From contig NC_029521.1 of NCBI RefSeq assembly GCF_001577835.2, forward strand, positions 26,754,917-26,818,916: a stretch of 64,000 nt of DNA. The letters are read 5' to 3'. Below are positions 1 through 11,164 of the stretch, piece after piece. The translations under genes and the position numbers were made by a program. Within the stretch, counting starts at the first letter, position 1; every line of letters starts with the position of its first letter. Under the pieces are notes generated by a model. The model saw nothing but the letters and a program-made list of their open reading frames with translations. It was not told where the DNA came from and searched no databases. This DNA is from Coturnix japonica. Taxonomy: Eukaryota > Chordata > Aves > Galliformes > Phasianidae.

Positions 1-3
1 GAC

Positions 4-52
4 CGTTCGCCCGCTTCAGGGCGTTCTCGGGCCGCTGGAAGTACACCGGCAT
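4..52 (-). CDS. EIF3A: Eukaryotic translation initiation factor 3 subunit A, first coding exon (partial gene)
   Basis: Read on the minus strand, the ATG at 52-50 opens a peptide starting MPVYFQRPENALKRAN, which matches the start of vertebrate eIF3a (human MPAYFQRPENALKRAN, from memory). The exon gives 16 codons plus one base, then a GT at positions 3-2; the rest of the gene lies beyond the window. eIF3a is the large scaffold of the eIF3 complex, which recruits mRNA and initiator tRNA to the 40S ribosome in the cytosol. The start codon is preceded by GCCGCCATC, a YY1-like element common at start sites of housekeeping genes. The donor reads G|GTC, and the bases after it cannot be seen. DENND10 is divergent from the same promoter region. 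Identity is firm despite the short length because the conserved N-terminus is distinctive; the exon 3' boundary is less certain. Confidence 0.88.
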
Positions 53-230
53 GATGGCGGCGGCCTCGGCTCTCCTCGCAGGGCGGCGGCGGCGGCAGCA
101 CGCTCCGAGCTCAGGCGGCAGCCGCGAGGCCGGAAAGGGAGGGACACAACGGAGAGCAGTGACGTCGCAGGAAGAGGATGTCAATGAGGGAGGGTGGGGA
201 CTGAGGGAATGGGGGTGAGGGGCGGAGATG

Positions 231-308
231 GGATGGAGAGCAATGGGATGGAGAGCAGTGGGATGGAGAGCAGTGGGATGGAGAGCAATGGGATGGAGAG
301 CAATGGGA
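231..308. repeat. 15-bp minisatellite, five copies
   Basis: Five uninterrupted copies of GGATGGAGAGCARTG fill 231-305, followed by a partial copy. Copies differ only at one A/G position. Because 15 is divisible by 3, one frame reads as a repeating MGWRA/MGWRAV peptide; this is a by-product of the repeat, not a gene. It abuts the CR1 tail beginning near 317, inside the EIF3A-DENND10 divergent promoter. Confidence 0.95.
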
Positions 309-316
309 TTAGTGCT

Positions 317-475
317 GTCACAGAATGACAGAATGACCCGGGTTGGAAGGGACCTCAAGGATCATGTAGTTCCAACCCCCCTGCATAGCAGGGCCACCAA
401 ACATACACCTTTACTAGATCAGGTTGCCCAGGGCCCCGTCCAACCTGGTCTTCAACACCTCCATGGATGGGGAGG
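317..475 (-). mobile_element. CR1 LINE 3' end fragment
   Basis: The plus strand shows the reverse complement of the avian CR1 3' end: a CAGAATGA tandem tail, then GGTTGGAAGGGACCTCAAGG, TTCCAACCCCCCTG, and an AGATCAGGTTGCCCAGGG block. The element is therefore on the minus strand with its 3' end at low coordinates. It is a short 5'-truncated non-LTR retrotransposon copy, as is usual for CR1, and does not encode protein. Confidence 0.9.
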
Positions 476-907
476 ACTGTCGGCTGTGAGCAGATGTCTC
501 CTCTGTGTTCTGAGCTACGTCCAGCCATGAGTGTAGAAAACTCGTGTTAAACTCATGTTACACGTCTCCAAAGTTCCCCGTAGCCCTGCAGGCAGTTTTG
601 GGTCGGGCATGTTTTTGAAGGGAGCTGTAAAACACGATGGTTTTGTTCTCAAACGAGCATGAATCACCGAGGAAGCGCTCAGTGAGCTGCTGCCATCACG
701 GGGCTCTTTGGGGACAGCGGCTGTCAGCCATGATGCGCCACGGGTCACGTCAGTTGTCTTAGAGAGACGAGGGAAATGGAACAAGAGATGAGGAAGGAAG
801 CGGAGGGATGGAATGGGCAGCTCGAGCGGCCCAGGCAGCAAATGGCGGCACGACGGGGCGGGGCGGAGCGGGCGGAAGGCGGGAGGAGCGGGGCGAGGGG
901 CCGGAAG

Positions 908-3900
908 ATGGCAGGGCTGGAAGCGCAGCTACTGCTGGGCGTGGGGCTGATCGGTAAGGAACGGCAGGATGGGGGGCGGCCAGCTCCGACATGGGGAACG
1001 CAGAGCGACCTGCAGCCAGAGTGATGCTGCATGGCATGAGATGGATGTGTGGGGTGGGGTTTTAATCCAGGAAAGCCGCTGTGGTTGAGCAGCTATCTCT
1101 CTTCTTGGTGTTCTCACCTTGCCCGTCTTTCCGCTGTAGAAAAGGACACTAATGGAGATGCTCTGTGGGTTTGGTGTTACCCGTCTGTGACGGCCGAGCT
1201 GAGGGCTCTGCTGCTGCGGAAATGCTGCCTTACGGATGAGAGTAAACTGCTCCATACCTTCGTGTTCGGCCAGTACAAGAGGACGTGGTTCTACATCACC
1301 ACCGTGGAAGTTCAAGACTCCCCAGCCTTGAAAAAGGTAGGGCTGGGCCTGTGGGATCCTCAGCACAGCGTGAGGAAGACTTGTGTAGAGCTTCCTCTGC
1401 TGTCTGACTGTATACAGCCGTGTATACATGTGTATATATACATATGTATGTATGTGCCGTGAGGTTTTGTATGTGCACACATGCAGATCCTACCCTGCTG
1501 TCTTATTGACTGCTCCTGGGAAAGGCTTGCATGGACTGCAAGCTGAGTGATACGTGTGAAAATAAATGCTGTTATTTCTAGTTATTGCACCTCAAGTTCA
1601 ACGGTTTTTGTTTAATCGAAAGAAAGTTTTGCAGACAGTCTTTCTAATTGTCCAAAATCTTGTTCTTAGGGACCTAGAGTAACATTAAGTTACTTTCCTT
1701 CCCACTTCATTAAAGACCAGCAGGCCGAATTCGCTCCTTTATCTGCCTGTTATCAAGATCATTAAGTTGTCTGATACGTTTCTTCCCTTTTTGTATTTCA
1801 TCCTACATTGCGAAGTGGCAGTACAATGTAATAACTTTGAACACGCACAGAAGGTTACAGCAGAACGTTACTTGCCTTTCCTCACTCCAAGTTCCTATCA
1901 GCTATGAAGGTTAACAGTATAAAAATGTACCTGGTTCTGTCTCAAAGACGGTAGGAGATGCTATTTAAAAGAAAGCAACATGTATTGAGTGATAATGTAT
2001 TTATTAGATCACACATGATGGTCAGAAATCCATTAGCTCAGCCTTCTCTGCAGTTAGTAACTTGGTTCCTTTGTATTAAAGTATCTTGTCTGAATACTGC
2101 AAAGTGGTCAGTATGTAACAATCACTGTTCTTATGGGGTTGTTAAATAAGCTCTGTTTTTTTCTATGTGTGTGCCTTGCCCAGGTGACCCACTTCTCCAT
2201 TGTTCTGACAGCCAAAGACTTCAACCCAGAGAAATATGCAGCTTTCACTCGGATACTCTGTAGGTCTGTATAAAAGTTGTCTTTACTGATGCTACATATG
2301 TGTTTTGATCTTACCAAGGCAAAAGATTAAGTGTTAACATTCAGTCTTGCAATCTGCTGGAAATTCAGTACTACAAACTGAAACAGATTATATAAACTCT
2401 GGATTTGTGCTTGATTTGAGCTTATCTTGAGCTCATGCAGTAGGTGTTAGAACCTTCAGGCCTAAATTTTTTTCTAGAACCTCAACCAACTGACCAAAAT
2501 AAGAATTCTTGCCAAATAGATTCTCTTTGTTATACTGTCATTTTATTCCTGTGGCTGCTGGTACCGGTTACAGTCAAACACCCAGCTTCTTTCTGTCCAC
2601 ACAGAATCTACTTGAAGTATGGAACTCCTGTGAAAATGATGGAGAGTTACATTGCAGTTCTTACAAAGGGGATCTGCCAAAGTGAAGAAAATGGATCCTT
2701 CCTCAGCAAAGACTTTGATGCTCGGAAGGCTTATCTTGCTGGTTCCATTAAAGGTTAACTAACACCAGAACTCTGATTTCTTTTGTCCAATGTAAATTAC
2801 AATCCAATTAATGTGCTTTTCAAGTAAATAGTGTTTAATGTTATCTGTATTGTCATTCTTCAGCTTCTTTAAACAAATGAAATCATCAGCATATGTATAT
2901 TTTCTATAATATATTTTCTCATTCTCTTTTAGATATAGTATCTCAGTTTGGAATGGAAACGGTTATCTTATACACAGCTCTGATGTTAAAGAAGAGAATC
3001 GTGGTGTACCATCCTAGAATAGAAGCCATCCAGGAATTTACCAGGTGCAGTATGACTTTGTCAGTCCCTCCCACCTATTCCTAGGAGTCAAACAAATCTT
3101 GAATTTTCATTGAGAGCGCCTGAATTTGGGGAGAAAAATCAGTATACGATTAAAAATATTTATTGAAATCCCCTTAAGTCCCTCACAGGGCTTTAGCCTT
3201 TGTGCTTAGTTAAGACAATGAAATTTAATTGTGTAATGAATGATAAGTTCTGCTTGCACTGACAGCAGAAGCCTGTGTAGTTAGTGTATACATGTACTGA
3301 ATAAGATCTGGTCACGTTAGTTCTTCCTTCTGAGGTGCATTTCGTGTTGTGAAACTTTAGTGCAGGTAGAAGTCTACTGTGTGTCAACTACTGATCTCAT
3401 TTCCATAGGACTTTGCCTGCTTTAGTGTGGCACCGGCAGGACTGGTCAATTCTTCATTCATATGTACATCTAAATGAAGAGGAACTGGAAGCCTTAAAAG
3501 CCTGCACAGGTAGTAACAAGTTATTAATCAATCACAAACAAAACCTGATTTCATTCTTTGTTGCTGCAATATCTTGCACCAGTGCTCTCTGGGGTAAAAG
3601 TGGATATTTTACTGCTAATGCTAATGTTTCTGGATGTATCGCCATCAGCCTATTCCTAATGCAGGTGAAAAGAAGCTTTGAGGATATTCTGACGTTCTGA
3701 TCAGAGGAATTAAAAAGCCCCACTGTTGCACAGAAGCAATTCCCTTTAGATAAGCTATTTGTTTTCAGACTTATACGTACAGTTGATAACTTCATTTTTA
3801 GGGTTTTCTTCTTTTCAGTTCCTAAGTCTGAATCTCCAGGTTTTTATTCTGCAGGAAGGGGCCCTTTGCTTATGCAAAGGTTAGCATGACATGGACTGTG

Positions 3901-6000
3901 GCAGATACAAGGCTTCTCTATGCAGCATAATGAACAAGAAAACCACTCACCTTCAGTATTTCTTCTGCATTACTACAAGTGCTTGTTTCAGCTGACTGCC
4001 TTTCATAGAGAAAAGTTGTTCCAAGCTTGCTCAGCTGGCGTGCAGTGAACAAGAAATCCTTCTGTTTTCACTCCTCAGTTATAATCTAATAGTGACTCAG
4101 TGAAAAGGGGCTCAAGTGGATATTCTTTTAAGGAAGTTGGTGGGTTTTTCACTTGCAAATAAAAAAATAAGTAGTAAAGTGGGAGTTTAATGTTTCATAT
4201 TGATAACATTTCTGTATTACATGCAGTACTAGGAGTTTCCACTGTGTCTTGGAGTTGTTTTTAATTATTAAGCAAGGCTAAAATGATAATGTTAACAAAA
4301 CTCTGCTCTCCAGGTTACATTGCTGGATTTACAGATTCTGAAGTGAGCAGTAGACCAGACCTCTACGATGTGTATGTGAATTTGGCAGACAGTGAGATCA
4401 CCATTTCTCCTGTAGTAAAAGGTTGGTTGCTCTTAATGTTTTGGATCTGAGGTCTGTTTATCTTGGCGCTGATAGTAATTACTGAACCTCAACAGTCTTG
4501 ATACTTGTGCCACTCTGATTCTGAAAATGTAATAGGGAAAATCCTGTCTCTCTGTTTTCTGGAGGCCTTGGAATACTGGAGAAATTTGGAATTTGGAAAG
4601 ACTTGCTTTCATGTCCAACAAATGTATAACTGAGATTTGAAAACACTTATGTTTAGTAATTGCATAGGAGAGACGTTTAGCTGAGGATTACTGAATGCAG
4701 AGATATCACATGAATCTTTAGAAAAACACTGCCTGAAATACTTGGAGATTGGAAACTATTTGAAAGGAAAGCCTATATGTGCTGGTTGTCTTGCTATTCC
4801 TTGGTATCTGCTTAGGGCTGCCTTAGGGGTGGACAGTTAGGATGTGGCAGCATGGCTGCGCCATTTCATGTTACTGCCTTTACAGACAGATTTCATACGG
4901 CAGGGATGAAGAGGACTCCTTGTTTTGCTTTGCTGTTTCTAGATAGTCCAGGAATTGTCTTTTTTACATTAATGTGTTCTTTTTCTTGTTTAGAGGCAAT
5001 GACAATGGGAAAACTTCACAAAGAAATTGGGCAGCTAATTGTTCAGTCTGCAGAAGATCCAGATAAATCAGACAGCCAAGTCATCAAGGTTAATATTTTT
5101 ATTATTTTTTTTAAGAAATTCACTTAAATTGCTTCTATCAGTTAAAATCTGACAGGGGTGGGGGAAGCAGCAGGAAGATGTTTACTGGGAATTGGGCTCA
5201 TGTAGAGTCTTGTCTTGTATCCTTTACTTTCTTACAAAAAAGCATTTTTATTCTCCATAGAGTTTTAAGGATAACCTGTTTGATTTCAGTTGTCTTTTCG
5301 GTAACCATGTTGCTGAAGAAACTTGAGAAATGTTATTGAGTCTAAGGCTTCCAGTAAAGTTAACCTTGCAGTGTTATCCTTCAGAGTGTGTATTTTGCTC
5401 AATACATTATCAGTTGTACTATCAATACCTCTGAATGATTTCTACTGTTGTATGGTTTCTCAGCTATAAAAGCATCATCTATTTATTTAAGGGTTTGTTT
5501 GTTTTTGTTTTTGCTTCCTCCTCTATTTAATGGATTACTGCCCATTTCAGAACTGGGCAGCTTAGTCAAAAGAGCTCAGTTTGGCCGGGGAGGGGAATCT
5601 GTGGAGTGGCTGTGTTCCATCAGCTGCTCCTTTCATCAGTATTACACCAGAGAAGAGCTGCTGCAAATTTGCAATGGAATAAATGGGACCTTTATTATGA
5701 AAGTCATCTATTTGTCTCATTTTTTCTTTATTCCTTATGATTTTTTTATAATAATCATTAACAACGTATAATACCTGATCCCTTACTTATGGTCACTTGA
5801 TTTTTTTATTTTTTCTGTTTAAGGATATTTCTCTGAAGACAAAAGAAATCTTGTCTACTTTAGCCTCACTTACTGAAGTTTCTGATGGCAATGAAAAACC
5901 CACCCTGAACTCTGAAGCTCTGAAACAAAAGCGATTTCCACCAGCTACGGAGAATTTTCTTTTTCATTTAGCAGCTGCTGAACAAATGCTTAAAATCTGA
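908..6000 (+). CDS. DENND10: DENN domain-containing protein 10 (FAM45A), complete, 9 exons
   Basis: Coding exons: 908-953, 1140-1336, 2184-2263, 2605-2753, 2933-3044, 3409-3509, 4314-4421, 4994-5088 and 5824-6000. They join in frame to 354 aa plus stop (human about 357). Matched blocks include [85 protein letters not shown] and the C-terminus [23 protein letters not shown]10 is a compact, divergent DENN protein linked in published work to late endosomes and Rab27 regulation; its catalytic status is less settled than that of large DENN exchange factors. The start (MAGLEAQ) aligns with the human start and directly follows an ETS site. All introns are GT-AG, though several donors have a pyrimidine at +3 (GTCTGT, GTTAAC, GTTGGT, GTTAAT). 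Intron 2 holds a short TA/TG-rich run near 1426-1460. No break is seen. Confidence 0.95.
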
Positions 6001-6527
6001 TTCTGGTGCACTTCAGTACAATGGACCAACTCCAAAAGCTGTCTTGGACATATGAACAGGAATACCTGATTTTTGTATGGAAAAATTAAAAGTGTAAGAG
6101 TAAATGCCATATTTACCTTGATGTAATACAGAATATTGGAGCTTGACCTGGAACATACAGAGGTATATTTGATAACGTTCCTGGTGTCATCTTTCCCCAA
6201 CTATAACTTTGTACATATGGTTCTTGCATTTCATGTTACCACCTGGGTGTATATACACGTAGTGTGGGCTCATGCATCCAGGCTGTGCCAGGTGTTGTTG
6301 TAGCAGCCATTTGTCTTGCATGTCCCCAATGACAGACAGCTCTGACTTGTGTCTGGAACACAGGGTGCAGCATATGCTGTAAAACTGGTGCATTTTGGAT
6401 GTGCCAGTCTCTGCACAGGGATGTGCTGAACATGGAGTTGTTCTGAGTGCTCATTCAGGGCTTTCCAGGTATGTCAGGTTGTCAGACACTGCTCTTGCTC
6501 TGGACTACCTGATACCTGGAAATCCCA

Positions 6528-6533
6528 AATAAA
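6528..6533 (+). terminator. DENND10: Candidate DENND10 polyadenylation signal
   Basis: A canonical AATAAA lies 528 bp after the stop codon, followed within 30 bp by a T-rich CTCTTCTTTCT stretch. An earlier ATTAAA at 6085-6090 is an alternative proximal site giving an approximately 90-nt 3' UTR. Confidence 0.5.
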
Positions 6534-6559
6534 TGGACAAGTTCTCTTCTTTCTACTTG

Positions 6560-9500
6560 AAAGTGTCTAAATATAGAAAAAGGATGTTTGGGAAAATCTG
6601 ATGTGGTAGCCTTATTATATAAAAGAAGGGGTGTTTTAAAGCTCACATGGGAGTCAAGCACCTCTTTTGGACTCTTGCCTTACAAGTTTTCCCCCCTTTC
6701 ACTCCATCTCATGCCTCTGGTGGAGGGAAAAGAGGACAGGATTATTATTACTTACTGGGGTTTCCTAGGAGGCCACAGACAAGTGCTGCTTTACAGCTGA
6801 AGTAGTTTAAGAAGCTGTTGGGGCTCTCAGCTGGGAAGGTATCTGGCTGTTACTTCCTGATCCATTTGTCAGAAAATCCCATTAATTAAAGTCAAATGGG
6901 CATGAAATGGTCAAACAGCCCCAACCAGTTGGAGCACCAATCTCAAACACCTGAGCTGCATCACAGGTACTGCCTGATGGTGCTCGGTGTGGGCTAAAAG
7001 TAGATGGAAGCTTTTGAAATAATGGTGAAAATTAGAACACAGTTTATAGAAGATGAAGATATACCTATACCTACTTGCTTGGTTGCATAGCTCTTACCCA
7101 CAACTTTTGTTTGTTGTTTTTCCACGGAGCAGCCTGAAACAAACTGCTTTGTAGGGTTCTGAGAAGAATTGAGATTCTGCGTAGGGGGAATGCTCTGAGC
7201 CAAGCAACATTGTCTTCCTCCACAAATGTCCACAAAAATAAGTAAACTCTGCAGTAGCACTTTGAAATAACAAAAAACTAACTTTTTTTTCCCTAGCCTT
7301 TGTACAGATGGGCTGTAGCATGTGGTTTTACCTAGAGATTTTATACTTATGATTAAAACTTTAGTAATCAATATTTATGTTGTTAAATAATTGGATGTTT
7401 GCTATTCTGCAATTGTTAGAGGTCATCACTAACTATGTGCAAGCAATATTGGTTTGGAAAAGGGTTGGCCTTTTGCTATGTATCATACTACATTAAGATC
7501 TGTTTTAGTGTGGGTAAGGAATGTGGCATCTACATTTTAAAGTGGCTGCCCATTATAGTCAGTAAATGGAAGTGCTTCAGGATAATCCCCTATTTTCAGG
7601 GGTATAAAATTGTACTTTAAATACTTACTCTGTGGTTTGAATTCCCTACACAGGAGAGCGGTGTCTTTTGTTTTATCTGAGAACAAGTTGCCTTCATTTA
7701 CCTCTAAGTGCTCTGCAGCTTTTTCCCCATTAGGCCATTAAGGTGGTGTGATGGGTTTGGTTTTGTTTATTCTTCTCCTTTTAATCGTTCTTCATTACTG
7801 CTCTTTCTATTCCAGGGTTTCTGTAACAGTTAGAACAGCACAACTGCAAAATTAGGCTGAAAATTCTCAGGATCTGCATTGAAGTCTGCTGAGAAAAACC
7901 TGAACTTTTGTCAGATACTGTAATGCCACATTGTAACTGCAGAGAAATTCAGTTTCTTTTTAACAGAAAGCCCTGGAGATGTCCTCATTAAGGTGGTTTT
8001 GGGGTTAGAGACAACCACAAAAAGCCAAGAAGCTCAGACACAAAGTAAATGTTGATGCTTTTTTCTGCTTTCTTTTAAAGGCAGGAAGGTTTCAGTTTTA
8101 GATCCTGTATCCTAACATTTGTGTGACACAAATGAGCGATGATTTTGCACTTAAAGAACTGGACTCACAGCATGCTTATGCCTATTAAAAACAAAAATCC
8201 TGACCAGCCTGGCCTTTAATTTATGTGCATTTATTCCTGAGTAGTCACAAGCTGTAGCTCTTGGTTGTGCAATGCTGGGGTTGGAAATGAGGCAGCTGCT
8301 TGGGTGGAAAATGCACTGCTGCTCCAAGTGCAAGCAGTTTTATCATCTTCTGTTGATTGTCTTGTTTAAACTGAGAAAAGAAGTGCTTTTCTCCCTCAGC
8401 TTCAGCACTTTAAGGGGACAGTCCTCATCTGCTTCTGTCTGCTTAATAATTGTTTCCTCCCAGGAGTGTATTAGAATAACACATCAGTCAGGAAGGTCAG
8501 GGAGAAGTTCTGCTTTATTCTGCTCTTCCCTCTCCATAGGATGCACAGCAGCTGAGACTGGGTGTGCTGGTGTTGGTTGGGAACAGTCAGATGACAGCTT
8601 TACTTCCTCCTCCTAGAAGCAAAGACTGTGCAAAATGAAGTTTTCATTCAGACCTTCTCATCTTTTCTGTTCTTGGATCGGTGTGAAATGATGACTGATA
8701 GTTCCTGTTGACTTGCTGGGAGATGCTCCTCCCACAGGCAGCATGTGGCTGAAAGCAAAGCTTTCTGATGCTGGGAAATTGCAATACAGTTCCTTCCTGA
8801 GGGGGGGAAGGTACTCCCTGCTTTACTAATTACCCTCATGGTTTCTGTGCTGTAAAATCTCACCAGATCTCCGCTATGCTCGCAGAAACAAAGGTAGATG
8901 GGGAACGAAGCCAAAAGCTTACAAAGGGAAGCAGGATTAGCAACCAATCTTTCTGGTTGCAGTTTTGCTAATTAAGTTAGTCCTTCAAGGCGAAATGTGT
9001 GTCATTTCTAATGCTGTCATCCTTGTGGTTTGGGTTGCTGGGATAAACCGGTTTCCCTATTTCTTCTGTAGGCAAATACAGGAGGGGGATGTTCTGAACA
9101 AGAGCAACGTGATGCTGAGTAACCTGGGGAGGAGCAGCACGGGATGTCTGTAGAATCTGGGGAGACTCCAACTGTGGGACTGCAGTGCTTTTCTGAGCTG
9201 CGCTGCACAGCATGTGGTGTTGCTGGTAGGAAAGCAGCTACAGAGCAGCACAGGATTCCCTCCTTACCTACTTCTCTCCTTACTCCACTACAGCCTGCAG
9301 GGAAAAGCAGTAAGGCAATGTTACAGGCTTGTAGGATAACCACAGGGACACTGGCTCCAGCAGAGGAAATGCTTTGATCTCAGTATTTCTAAACACAGGA
9401 GTGGCTGACTTCTTATTTATTTGAAGCTACTTTAAAATGACACTGAAGCCTCATTATATGTTCCTCAACTTCAGGATGACAAGTTGGGGAACAGTCAGCA

Positions 9501-10839
9501 TATTGCACTGAGACTTAGGTTTTACTTGAAGCTAAAAGCTTCCATCTACTGTAGTTTACCACACCTTAAACTGGTTCCACTACTAATATGTTGCCACTTA
9601 AGATGGCAGCCAGTGCTGAAAGCAGGAGGTAGATCTGTCTCATGCTGGTGTGGTATTAACCTATTCCAGGTTACAAAGGTGAAGGTCCTGTGGGCAACAA
9701 CTCTGTTCTTCAGTCCCTCAAACATAATACAGTGCTGCTTGTCCCATCTCGGTCCCCTCACATACCCCTTTGGACTACCAGGTATCTGGTCCAGCTGGTT
9801 CTACTTCCAGTCTCATCATGTCTTCATTTCAAGATCAAGGAAGCCAGAGCATTGGCAGCAACGTACTTTTCTCTACCTTGATTTGGGAAACAGCTGAATC
9901 ATCCAGGCTGCCAACCTAGATGTCAGGTGCTGGCCTTTATCTTCCAGGAAACTCTGATTAGGGAAATAGAAACATTTCTGAGAATGAGGGAAAGACAAGA
10001 TGTATCTAGCAACTCCAAGGGGGTTGTGTTTAACACAGCAAACTGCAACTTGAGCATTCAGTAAGAAGCTGGTACAGTTTGATAATGGGCAGCTGTAATA
10101 ACAGACACAAACCTTACTCACAGAGATGTAATGACATTAATTTGCTTCCAAGTGAGGTGCCAGAGAATTTATAGCTTGTCTAGTTACCATGACAACTCAG
10201 TTGATGAATGTGTTATCTTTAGATTGGTAGGTTTTGCTCTATTGTGGATTGTTTTGCTTTGATTCCATGGTGTTTTCTTTAGCCAGTCTCACATTGATGT
10301 TTGGTTTTTAAATGAGGGGAGGCATGAGTTTTCAGTGTAGTGTCAATTAATGTTTAGCAACAGTATTCGACTCACTTGGGGTTTGTTTTCACTCTTACTG
10401 AAATACGATTAATAGAGAAATGGGCTTTTGGGGAGTTTAGCATAGTAGCTGCACTAGTTAAAGCAGGTCTTCTCCTGGGCTTCAATGAAAAAAAACCCAC
10501 ATTCTAAAGCTCAGAGGGCTCAGGCCTCACAACTCCCTCAAGGCTGTTGAGAAAGTCAAGAGTCACTTTGAAGCCTGTTTTGACACCCATTTTTTGAACA
10601 GTTCTTAAACTATTCAACCAGAGTAATACTGCTGTCAGGGTGCTTTGCCTAATGTTACTGAAAGGGGCAACTTATTCATATCTCACGGCTTGCAGTGTGT
10701 ATTCCTAAATACAATGAAATGTAAAAAGCTTTCTGTGAGAACCAGCTTGACTTTCCCCAAGGGACTCCTGCTAGTAATACCTTTACAATTGCATTCCTTG
10801 ACAAAAGCTACAGCAACAGTAGTCAAGTAATAAGATTTT
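6560..10839. other. Convergent intergenic stretch, no gene recognised
   Basis: This lies between the 3' ends of DENND10 (plus) and SFXN4 (minus). Open frames here are short (the longest is about 137 aa, at 9484-9897), lack recognisable domains and splice context, and overlap on both strands, as expected by chance. I recognise no CR1 piece, RNA gene or CpG island. It is ordinary AT-rich spacer as far as can be seen by eye. Confidence 0.6.
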
Positions 10840-10855
10840 GTATCAAATGATGTTT

Positions 10856-10861
10856 TTTAAT
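10856..10861 (-). terminator. SFXN4: Candidate SFXN4 polyadenylation signal (ATTAAA)
   Basis: On the minus strand an ATTAAA hexamer lies about 305 nt past the SFXN4 stop codon. It is the second-commonest vertebrate signal. No AATAAA was noticed closer to the stop, so this is the best candidate but not certain. Confidence 0.35.
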
Positions 10862-11164
10862 CAAGAAATCAATCGCATGAGGAAGCACACAAAGCACAGT
10901 TTGAGACGAACACTGTGCTAGAACATGATTCTTTGATACAAGTAATGCTTACAGCACTGTGTGCATGTACCCCTCTGTGGGGCAGGGCCTGCAAAACCAC
11001 TTTGCAAAGTCTGCCTGTTTGTACACCACAGTGTTGTACACCAGTTCTGGTTGTGTGCCACCACAACTTCGTGATTTGTTCAGTCACTGATGTTGACTGA
11101 GTTTGTTGAGAGATTCAGAATCCACTTTAACTAGAGACCACATTTAAGATACTAAAGCCAGTCC

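Larger units (their letters stand above)
53..907. promoter_or_regulatory. Head-to-head EIF3A/DENND10 promoter region with two GC-rich ends
   Basis: The ATGs of EIF3A (minus, 52) and DENND10 (plus, 908) are 855 bp apart and point away from each other. The EIF3A side (53-180) is CpG-rich with a GGC run near 82-98. The DENND10 side (about 780-960) is also CpG-rich and TATA-less, with a YY1-like AAATGGCGGC (840-849) and an ETS-type CCGGAAG (901-907) running straight into the start codon. The middle (about 190-760) is not CpG-rich and carries the minisatellite and the CR1 piece listed separately. The features fit a shared housekeeping promoter; whether one or two initiation zones are used cannot be told from sequence. 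Confidence 0.7.

Noticed and set aside
228-530. 100-aa plus-strand ORF with MGWRA repeats
   Set aside because: It is a translation of the 15-bp minisatellite running into an antisense CR1 tail; it has no gene features.
929-1480. 183-aa minus-strand ORF
   Set aside because: Antisense shadow of DENND10 exons 1-2.
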